From Elgaria multicarinata webbii (taxonomy: Eukaryota > Chordata > Lepidosauria > Squamata > Anguidae): DNA of 64,000 nucleotides. Within the stretch, counting starts at the first letter, position 1; each line of letters begins with the position of its first letter. The notes under the pieces are model-generated. The model saw only the letters and a program-made list of their open reading frames with translations. It did no database searches and was not told where the DNA came from. Shown here piece by piece: positions 43,390-52,474 of the stretch. The translations under genes were made by a program, and so were the position numbers. The DNA lies in NCBI RefSeq assembly GCF_023053635.1, contig NC_086182.1, positions 25,975,001-26,039,000 on the forward strand, read 5' to 3'.

Positions 43390-43680
43390 TTATTGTTTTG
43401 ATGATGATAGCGCTGGCTGATCCTATGATTGCAACTTTAGTTTCATAAAGTTAAGGGATGTTCTGGAGCTAAGGATGTTTGCTAATGAAGATGTTATGTG
43501 TGTTAAATAAGGGGCACTGTGGACTATATTGCAGAGCAATCAATCATGTAAAACTTTTTTGAGTCAATTAACTTTTACAGTATTGTTTGATGAGCGGGCC
43601 GATTACTCTCATAACTGGTGGTAGTCTGATGATACAGAACGAAGGAAAATGAAGTAACAAAGCAGGAATGTAATTTCAAT
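43390..43680. other. Repeat-poor intergenic island (candidate regulatory element)
   Basis: No repeat hallmark; AT-rich with homeodomain-like CAATCAATCATG and GTCAATTAAC words. It ends at a C-rich run (43692-43713). Function unproven. Confidence 0.2.
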
Positions 43681-43937
43681 CCAATATATTCCACCCCCCC
43701 CACCCCCACCCCCGCATCCCCAAGCTGAAATCAGATTTTGGTGGCAAAAGCGGCATTTTGCCACTGATGTTTGAACGCTTCTCCAGATGTGTCTCTCCCT
43801 CAAAAATAGAAACCATACATGCAATCACGAACGTTTGTCCAAAAATTAAAAGTTCAGCATGTAACCAAATAGGAATCTTAGTTCCAGTTCTTTTTTCCTC
43901 CACTGGCTTTTGACGTATTTCCATGGGTGGATGCTAG

Positions 43938-44050
43938 TGGCCCCATTCAGAAGACACCTTAAACCATGGCTTTAACCATGGTGAATAAGACTTTTTGTCT
44001 TTTTTACCACGGTTAAAGCCGTGGTTTAAGGTGTCTTTTGAACGGGGCCA
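43938..44050. mobile_element. MITE, 'CCTTAAACCATGGCTTTAACC' family, single copy
   Basis: 113-bp near-perfect palindrome from TGGCCCCATTCAGAAGACAC to its complement, with arms meeting at AGACTTTTTGTCT. It represents the un-nested form of the element at 9468. Confidence 0.88.
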
Positions 44051-45855
44051 CCGTGGAACAAGTTCCTATCAATACACATTATAATAATGTGCTCCCAAAC
44101 TATTGATCTAGAAGTTAAGTGTCTTCTTGTAGAATTGGAGTTCATCAGTGCCAGCCTGAAGGACTTGCTTTTATATCCCAAAATTCACATATTGCAGTAC
44201 CTTTATTAGGCCAATTCAAAGATCACCCCCACCTACCCAAAATGCGAGCTTTAGAGATCTCTAGCTCTCTTAATCAAACAGGGGAATGAAAAAAGGGGGG
44301 AGGCTGAAAATGGAAGAATGTAACCTAAATACAGCAGGTGACCTATCCATGGGAGAAAATACACTCATGTCACTCTTCATTACAAAGTCATGTTTGGATT
44401 CGTTTGCCTATAACAGCATTGCATTTAACAACTTACCTGATCACCATAGGTGACAATATGACTTCCATGCAGGTGACTAAGTGGACTGGTGAAGGAAGGA
44501 CAGGTATTTCCAGCCGTCCTCCACCGCTCCACCTGGTTCCTCTGCTGGCTGTGGGGGAAGGGAGGCCACACCTTCTGTTCCATCCTCTGCTATCCCACTT
44601 GGTAGATGGTAACATGTGTAAGGGGCTAGTATTCTGTGTTTCCACACTAGCTGCAAAGAAAACAGCTTCCTTCCTTCCATGGCCAGCATGGAAAGGCAGA
44701 ATATTAGCCTCTTAGCAAACTAGTAAAAAAATGTTTGCAGGCTAATAATTTTGGTGAGTATATTTGTGATGTTGCCCTACTTGGAGATGAAATATCCCTG
44801 TGTAGGTTAAAGGGCATCTGAAGTAATCCAGAAGGATGCTATTTTATTGGAATCATTCAACCACTGATAGGCTTATCAGCACTGTCAAGGTCCTTAAAGG
44901 ATAGAAAGTCAAAACATGGGTACACACGTGGTCCAAGAGCCCTGGGTATTAGACAAGTTTGAAAAGAAGGGTCAAGAGTTGCTCTGCATACAGGTCTGTG
45001 GCCCAGCTGGTTCTGCTCAAGGTAAAGAAAACCAGGCCGGGCATTATGGAATAAAAAGTGAGGAATAATGCTAGAAAAGCAATATGCAGAATGTGTAATA
45101 TGCCCCAACAGTTATCACTACTGTTGGGGCACAATACTGATAAAAAGCGCTAATGTAGATCTCACCCAGTTTACCTCTGTACAACAACAGGTCACATGGC
45201 CACAGATTCTAGTATCAAAACACACACTATGGGAGTATTTAAAGAACCACCAAGTAGAGCAGTGGGGGAAGACTGGAGGTGCTCAAAGTCTCACAAGGAA
45301 CCAGAAGATGCCAGGGCTACGACCACCGCTGGAATCCCAGCCACAAATACAGCACCCATGGGTGGGTCTATAGGACTACCAAACCAACATTCATGGGACT
45401 GGTGAAAGGGGATTTCATTACGACAAGAAGAACGCCAACCCAATAATGGGACAAGTTGTGTATAAGTCTGTCTTCCTTCACATCCTTTTACAATCTTCAG
45501 AGAGGTGTCGAAGGTTTTTCCAGTGGCAGCCAGAGTGCCCAGAGTGTCTTCAGTGCCCAGTTCCAATTTTTTTTTGTGGGGGGCACTCTGGGTCAAGATG
45601 CCTTCAGTGGGGGCCCAACGTCCTCCCTGCCATCATCCACTCCATCTCCTTTTGGGGAAAGGGAAAGGGTGAGCAGATGGTGGCAAAGCCGCCTTTTCTC
45701 CTTGCTTCCATTCACACAGGACAAATAGCAGCTCCCAAACCTCTCTCACCTCCAGGCCTCCAAACTGCTTTACTGGGCAATGTATAAAAGCATGCAAAAA
45801 ACAACAACTTATGGCAGCTATGTCTGCCATAAGAAAATATCTGACAATCCATACA

Positions 45856-46209
45856 GAGCGTCATCAGACAGGGGTGAGGGGATTGCTTTTCCCGACAGTC
45901 GCTTTGTCTTCTTGCTCCTATCCCATGCTAGAGATGAGCAGCTTCCTCTTTCTTCACATGGGGAAGAAAGAGGAAGCAAGCAACGGCCACATGACCCATT
46001 CAGCAGGAAATGGCAACAAGTTTTGTCACACACTCCCCCCCCCCCCGCAACCCAGATTCTCCAGGTCTCCTTTTTGTGTGTGTGAGATGGAAAAACAAGC
46101 AGAAGGAACAGGAGGTGTGTGGGAGGTGAACGGTATCGTGGAAAGGACCCACGGAAATCCCTGAGTGGGCAGTAACAAGCATGCTATAAAATGCTTGTCT
46201 GATGATGCC
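45856..46209. mobile_element. MITE, 'GAGCATCATCAGACAGG' family, copy 2
   Basis: Left GAGCGTCATCAGACAGGGG; right AAAATGCTTGTCTGATGATGC. It shares TGTGTGGGAGGTGAACGG and GGACCCACGGAAATCCCTGA with 33970. The interior has a C run and diverges from copy 1. Confidence 0.75.
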
Positions 46210-46732
46210 TTTAGATCAATTCAAAGACTACCAAAAAATGAGCAAGCTTTGGAGATTTCTTCTTCATCAGACAAGATGTTACAAAAGCCAGTGTGTGTGT
46301 GTGTGTGTGTGATATTACAACCAGTCATCCCCCTACTCATTTTTATTTATTTTTATTTTTTATGGATAGATATGCTAGAGGTAGGGAAACATTTTTCTTT
46401 TGGGGCTGAAGGCATTTTCCTTTCCTTTGCGGCTGGGGAAAGGTGTGTATATAGGATGAGCAACCCTATGTAGGTCTGCTCAGAAGAAATTCTCACTGAG
46501 TTACATGTACACATGAATAGGATTTCGACCACAAATGGTTGTGCTTCTGTGAGGTCAAATAAGTAGATTGGCTTGGAGCTCCCCCCTTTCCTCTGCTTGG
46601 AATCAGTTCCTTGGGTGAGTTACCATTTTGTGGTGGTGCCTGCAACGGGTTCTCAAATTCCCAAATGTGCTCTAAGGTTTACTGGGATAATGTTTGTGAA
46701 GCCTTTGAATGCATTAAATGCACCATCTTGAA

Positions 46733-47105
46733 TAGGGTGACCATATGGAAAGGAGGACAGGGCTCCTATATCTTTAACAGTTGTATAGAAAAGGGGATTT
46801 CAGCGGTGTCTTTTCTATGCATGCAGCACCTGGTGAAATTCCTGCCTCACCCCAGCAGTTAAAGCTGCAGGAGCCCTGCCTTCTTAGCTCTGGCGTGGGC
46901 TGGTCCATGAAGTCACGAAGAGTTGGAAACGACTGAACGAATAAACAACAAACTCTAGTATAGCTCCTGCAGCTTTCACTGTTGTGATGAAGAGGGGATT
47001 TCATCAGGTGCTGCATGCATACAAATGACACTGGCTGAAATTCCCTTTTCAATACAACTGTTAAAGGTATAGGAGCCCTGTCCTCCTTTTCATATGGTCA
47101 CCCTA
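46733..47105. mobile_element. hAT-type MITE, TAGGGTGACC family, with 8-bp duplication and BovB insertion
   Basis: The ends TAGGGTGACCATATGGAAAG and TTTTCATATGGTCACCCTA are inverted. The perfect 8-bp duplication ATCTTGAA flanks it (46725-46732, 47106-47113). The arms carry AGGACAGGGCTCCTATATC and the complement. The centre is interrupted by a short BovB tail at about 46893-46951. Confidence 0.88.
46893..46951 (+). mobile_element. BovB LINE 3' end (about 60 bp)
   Basis: GTCCATGAAGTCACGAAGAG, TTGGAAACGACTGAACGAAT then AAACAACAA matches the conserved BovB 3' terminus (cattle and squamates: gtc-c-aagagt-gga-acgactga). It could be a severely 5'-truncated BovB or the tail of a BovB-mobilised SINE. 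Confidence 0.8.
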
Positions 47106-47744
47106 ATCTTGAAATACTGACTATTGACATGTAAGGCAGTCTGTCTGCAAGACCTGGTTATGCCTTCTGCTTTAAAATCACACAACTCCTCTTGGCACAG
47201 GGTGTTCACTTTTGACTGAAGTGTGTCTTACCGCCCTTAACTATACAATGCAATTAAAACCAGCTTTGCTTTCATGGGATACAGCCGTTATCAGCCGCCT
47301 TTCAAGCTTCCGAGTCCTGCCGGATGGAACTGACCTGGCTGTTGTGTTCCGGTACCCCGCCCTCGGCAAAATCCTCACTCAACCTTTGCCAAAAAGTATT
47401 CAAGTGTCCGTTAAGGGGAGGTGTTTCCTGTTGACTTAGCAATTAATGACCCTTTCCCGATTCCCTCCCGCCCTTTTTATATGTCTGTACTTCAAATACA
47501 AATGCAAACAACCAAAGCCTGGAAGGGTGCAGGAAAGAGGGCTGGAAATGTTACATTGGCATAGACGGAACACACACGTGAGCATGCACACCGTTTATTT
47601 GTCCATGTGTAGACTCTTTCAGAAGTTGTGCTGAGAGATGTGGAGAGCCATCACGGGATCCTATTTCACCATGCCTGCCCATTACAGGTTTAAGAGAAAG
47701 AACAGAGCACACAAATGAGGGGACAAACGTCCTATTCATTTGTT

Positions 47745-48085
47745 CCTTTATTTACTTCTAGACCAGTTTTCAGAGCCATGTCCTCACAAAGTGATGTACA
47801 TCACATTAAATGCACAAGGCACACTAGTCAAACCAAATTTGCAGTCACAAGTAGAAGAAAGCTGTTCTAAGCCACGAATTCCACTTAGGAGAAGGCAGCA
47901 CTGAAGACACAAAATTTTAAGGCCTGTTGGAAAGACTGAACTGAAAGGGGCAAAGTGAAACTCATGTGGGAAAGAGTTCCACAGCTGAGGGGTCATCACC
48001 ACGAACAACCTGTCTCTTATGCCAGACAACCTGATGGATTTTACCAACAGCCACATGAGTAGGATCTATGATAGATTTTAATCTA
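47745..48085 (-). repeat. Degraded L2-type 3' end (minus)
   Basis: The minus frame has SGIRDRLFVVMTPQLWNSFP, a degenerate form of the [15 protein letters not shown] motif. A CR1 copy begins immediately after it on the opposite strand. Confidence 0.65.
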
Positions 48086-48089
48086 TAAG

Positions 48090-50157
48090 GAAGCAAACAT
48101 GGGAAACAAACAGAATGAACTTAAACTCTTATTACATGAAGGCAAATATGACTTGATAGGTATAACTGAAACTTGGTGGGATGACTCTCATGACTGGAAT
48201 ATAGCAATTGAAGGATATAACTTGTTCAAAAAGAACAGAAGAAATAGAAAGGGAGGCGGAGTTGCACTATATGTTAAAAATACCTATCCCTGCACAGAAA
48301 TACAGTAGGATCAGACTGCATCGAGAGCATCTGGATTAAAATAAATGGGGCAAGGGATAAAAAGAACATGATAATCGGAGTCTACTACCGACCACCCAAT
48401 CAGGGAGAAGACGAGGATGAAACTTTTGAGAAACAAATTGCCAGTGTTTCAAGGAAGTGTGATGTAGTAGTGATGGGGGACTTCAATTACCCTGATATCT
48501 GTTGGAATACTGCCAAAAGCGGCCCTTCCAAAAAATTCCTGACATGTGTGGGTGATAACTTTCTCCTACAGAAAGTGCAGGAAGGAACTAGAGGATCGGC
48601 AATCCTTGACTTGATATTGACCAATAGGGATGACTTAGTGGATAAAGTGGCAGTTACAGGAACTCTGGGGGAAAGTGACCGCGTCATACTTGAATTCTTG
48701 ATTATGAAGGAGACAAAAGTTGAGTGTAGCCATACATGTACTCTGGATTTTAGGAAAGCTGATTTTAATAAACTCAGAACTATGATAAGTAAGGTCCCAT
48801 GGCAAATGAGCCTAATGAGAAAAGGAGTGCAGGATGGGTGGGAGTATTTAAAAAAGGAAATTTTAAAGGCACAGTTACAAACAATCCAAACAAGGAGAAA
48901 AGATAGAAGACAACAGAGGAAACCAATGTGGCTCCACAAAAAGCTTAGAGATGACCTGAAAACAAAAAAGGATACATATAGGAAGTGGAAGGAAGGCCAG
49001 TCTACAAAAGAAGAGTACAGACAGGTGGCGCAGAAGTGCCGAAATGGCTCCTGCTGGACTCTCTCTCTCTCTCCCTCCCTCCCTCTCTCTCTCTCTCTCT
49101 TTCTTTCTCTCTCCTCCCTCCCTCCCTCCCTCCTTGACTCCTTTTCCTTGTGTGTCATGTCTTTATTAGATTGTAAGCCTGAGGGCAGGGACTGTCTTTT
49201 TTGCTAAGTGTAAGCCGCTCCGAGAGCCTTTTTTGGCTGAGGAGCGGGGTATAAGTATGATAAATAAATAAATAAAAATAAAAATAAAAATAAAATAAAG
49301 CTCAGAATGAGCAGAAGACAGAAACAAACTTCAAAGTGATCTTGATAGGCTGGAGTGCTGGGCTGAAAACAACAGAATGAAATTTAATAGGGATAAATTC
49401 CAAGTTCTACATTTAGGAAATAGAAACCAAATGCACAGTTACAAGATGGGGGATACTTGGTTCAGCAATACTACAAAGGAGAAGGATCTTGGAATTGTTG
49501 TAGATCGCAAGCTGAATATGAGCCAAAAGTACGATATGGCTGCAAGAAAGGCAAATGCTATTTTGGGCTGCATTAATAGAAGCATAGATTCCAAATCACG
49601 TGAGGTACTGGTTCCTCTCTATTCGGCCCTGGTTAGGCCTCATCAAGAGTATTGCATCCAGTTCTGGGCTCCACAATTCCAGAAGGACGCAGACAAGCTG
49701 GAGCGTGTTCAGAGGACGGCAACCAGGATGATCAGGGGTCTGGAAACAAAGCCCTATGAAGAGAGACTGACAGAACTGGGCATGTTTAGCCTGGAGAAGA
49801 GAAGATTGAGGGGAGACATGATAGCACTCTTCAAAGACTTAAAAGGTTGTCACACAGAGGAGGGCCAGGATCTCTTCTCGATCCTCCCAAAGTGCAGAAC
49901 ACGGAATAACGGGCTCAAATTAAAGGAAGCCAGATTCCAGCTGGACATCAGGAAAAACTTCCTGACTGTTAGAGCAGTATGACAATGGAATCAGTTACCT
50001 AGGGAGGTTGTGGGCTCTCCCACACTAGAGGCCTTCAAGAGGCAGCTGGACAACCATCTGTCAGGGATGCTTTAGGGTGGATTCCTGCATTGAGCAGGGG
50101 GTTGGACACGATGGCCTTGTAGGCCCCTTCCAACTCTGCTATTCTATGATTCTTTGA
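48090..50157 (+). mobile_element. CR1 LINE with internal deletion and an inserted L2-type tail
   Basis: 5' part: endonuclease sequence NKQNELKLLLHEGKYDLIGI, TETWWDD, then GDFNYPDICW and DLILTNRDDLVD. The frame shifts once near 48308. After about 49053 it is interrupted by a CT-rich stretch plus an L2-type tail (49058-49300). It then resumes at the RT C-terminus (NRDKFQVLHLGN, DLGIVVDRKLNMSQKYDM, EYCIQFWAPQFQ). The central RT, including the catalytic box, is missing, so it is defective. The 3' UTR ends CTATTCTATGATTCTTTG. Confidence 0.92.
49058..49300 (+). repeat. (CT)n stretch and L2-type tail inserted in CR1
   Basis: CT-rich 49060-49135, then GTCTTTATTAGATTGTAAGC, GCAGGGACTGTC, TTTTTTGGCTGAGGAGCGGG and an (AAATA)n tail. 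Same element as 1500-1672, better preserved here. Confidence 0.75.
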
Positions 50158-50357
50158 TATCGGTGAAGGTGGATCTGGGTGAAAGGGTGGGCAGAAAGGA
50201 GATCTTGAGAAGTTTTGCACCTCAGCTCCCTGCATTCCTGATCATAGGTTGATGGGGACTTTGGATAGTTGAAGTCAAAACCATCTGGAGATCTACTTTC
50301 TGCCCACCCCTCCTTTAGTTAACCTGGTCCCACATGATGCTTGCTTGGGCATTGGGG

Positions 50358-50359
<2 letters not shown>

Positions 50360-50404
<45 letters not shown>
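50360..50404. repeat. (CA)n microsatellite
   Basis: Pure tract about 45 bp long just past the CR1 3' end. Confidence 0.95.
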
Positions 50405-50407
<3 letters not shown>

Positions 50408-50612
50408 CAGACCACTCTTCCATGGTGCTAGCAGTGGTGGGTAATAAGGGATTTGTATCAGGATCTCTGGGTGAAGGAATTGGGTATACAGGCAGCAGGG
50501 GAAATGATGGTGGTGGTGAATTTGGTAGTGGCTGGGTTGGGGTCAGGACACACTTGGGAGCCACAATAAAGGCCTTGGGGAGCTGCTGATAGGGTAAGGT
50601 TCAAACGAGAGC

Positions 50613-50882
50613 TAGGGTGACCATATATAAAGGAGGACAGGGCTCCTGTATCTTTAACAGTTGCATAGAAAAGGGAATTTCAGCAGGTGTCATTTGTATG
50701 CGTGCAGGAGCTAGAGTGACCTGATACAAAAAGGGCAGGGCTCCTGCAGCATTAACTGTTGTGATGAAGAGGGAATTTCACCAGGTGCTGCCTGCATACC
50801 CATGACACTTGCTGAAATTCCCTTACCTATGCAACTGTTACAGATACAGGACCCCCTTCCTCCTTTCCATATGGTCACCCTA
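50613..50882. mobile_element. hAT-type MITE, TAGGGTGACC family
   Basis: Ends TAGGGTGACCATATATAAAG and CATATGGTCACCCTA. It has an internal second TAGAGTGACC at about 50713 in the middle of the arm. It shares CAGCAGGTGTCATTTGTATG with 46733. No clear target duplication remains. Confidence 0.8.
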
Positions 50883-50889
50883 AACAAGA

Positions 50890-52200
50890 TATTACATGAG
50901 AGGCATACCGAGTCTTACCCAACTAAATTTTATTTTAACCCTAGCTACAGGGGGCTCTGAAATTGATTGAGGTGACTGGGAGAAACGGGCACTTAACCCT
51001 TTCCCTTGGGCCGTAGTTCTGATTGGAATCTATCCCTCTCCTCCACATGTTGGTTAAAAGTGCTTTAAAACATTTTATTTGAAGAGAGAGATATCATGCG
51101 TTTCCTACTTGAGGATGAAAATGCTGCTTGGAGAGTGGTGATTTTCAGGGAGCAAATGCCCCAGATGGAAAAGGGTGAAGCACACTTCCCCTGCTGCAAT
51201 CAAATCTGGAGTGCCATGCAGCTTCCATAAACAGTTGTCACTTTTTTAATTGGAAAAAAAGGAAAGGAAAAGGCATTTCATGTCCTCCTGTGTCATGTCT
51301 GGTTTGGCTTTATGAGTTCCTGATTTGTCAGAAAAGCGGGGAAGCTCATAGCAGAGGAGAACTGGGGAGAACCCACTCGTGTTAGCTTTGCCATGCAAGC
51401 TATATTTTGAGGCTATTCTACGACAATCCTTTCCTTCAGTGCATAAATGGCATGGCATGGGAATGTCATGTTAGCATTTGAAGGATTGTCTGACCTGCAT
51501 TCCTTGTAACGAGAGGTGTACACAATGATGGCTGAGCATTCTTTCAGAGGAGACAGTTCCAATTAAAAAACCCACATGTCAAATCTGCAATTACTGAACC
51601 AGTTCATTCATCCTAACTAATGCATTTCTTCTTTTGGCAGCGCTAAACTTTCACATCCCAGAATAAGGGAGAATCTTTTCAAAACGGGGGACATCCGACA
51701 TATTTCTTTCTTTATTTGAGTGAGTGACTGGGTCTCTAAAGACCTTAAGCCCAGGAAACTGCAGCTGAATAAAACACCCTCTTTTCATCCTGCCTGTTCT
51801 GCAAGGAGAGTTCAGTTCATTAAAGTAACTGAGCTCATTAGCTAAACTTACCCATTCACACAGCTGAAACTCAAAAAGCTTTGTGTGGGTCACAGGTTTG
51901 GCCCCAAAGGGGATTTGATGGTCATTGATTTGCATGACAGCATTGACTTGTAATTTTTGAAATTTTACTTCGCTGTAGTAGGCTCATGGGGACTTCTCTC
52001 AACCGCCAGGTAGACAGCACTGTGGGTTTAGATTTCAGAAATGAATAAACTTTTTCAGCTATGGCTGTATCCTTGCCAAATTGTTGAATCAAAGCAGAAT
52101 CCAGCTTGTCTGCAAGGACAGCTTAATTAAATCCATTTCAGGTAGTAAAAACAAGCATTTACATTGTGCCCTAAACTAGTTAATTCAATCTGTAACAGGG
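50890..52200. other. 1.3-kb repeat-free intergenic island
   Basis: The longest stretch of the spacer in which I see no transposon, microsatellite or ORF with similarity. Contains a perfect octamer ATTTGCAT (51928-51935) and AT-rich homeodomain-like words. It is a candidate for conserved non-coding sequence shared by the two genes. Confidence 0.3.
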
Positions 52201-52251
52201 ATGGGTAATGCACAGCACTGAGTTGCTTCCAGTAGTTGAGTAGACTCATTA

Positions 52252-52299
52252 AAATCCATGGGGCTCCTGACTAAAGTTAGTCAGGAGCCCCATGGATTT
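52252..52299. repeat. Perfect hairpin, about 23-bp arms with 2-bp loop
   Basis: The arm AAATCCATGGGGCTCCTGAC plus TAA is followed after AG by its exact complement. It lies 10 bp left of the MITE at 52309. Could be the core of a very small foldback element or a fresh palindrome. Confidence 0.85.
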
Positions 52300-52308
52300 C
52301 AACAGGTT

Positions 52309-52447
52309 GCCTTAGCTAGACCTAAGGTTTATCCTGGGGTCGTCCCAGGGTCATCCCTGCCTGCTCCCGGGATATCCTATGTGTCATTTACATGAACAGG
52401 GATGACCCCGGGATGATCCCGGGATAAACCTTAGGTCTAGCTAAGGC
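52309..52447. mobile_element. MITE, 'GGCCTTAGCTAGACCTAAGG' family, copy 3
   Basis: 139 bp; ends GCCTTAGCTAGACCTAAGGT and the exact complement. The interior matches 6741, including TCCCGGGATATCCT and GTGTCATTTACATGAAC. Confidence 0.88.
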
Positions 52448-52474
52448 CTCTGTTTCAGTGGGTCTTCTTCACTA

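Noticed and set aside
45446-46164. Overlapping frames of 100-117 codons
   Set aside because: They differ in every frame with no preferred composition, and part overlaps a MITE; treated as chance.
48099-49207. Host endonuclease or reverse-transcriptase gene
   Set aside because: The motifs are those of CR1 LINE ORF2, with frame breaks, a missing RT core and a CR1 3' end.
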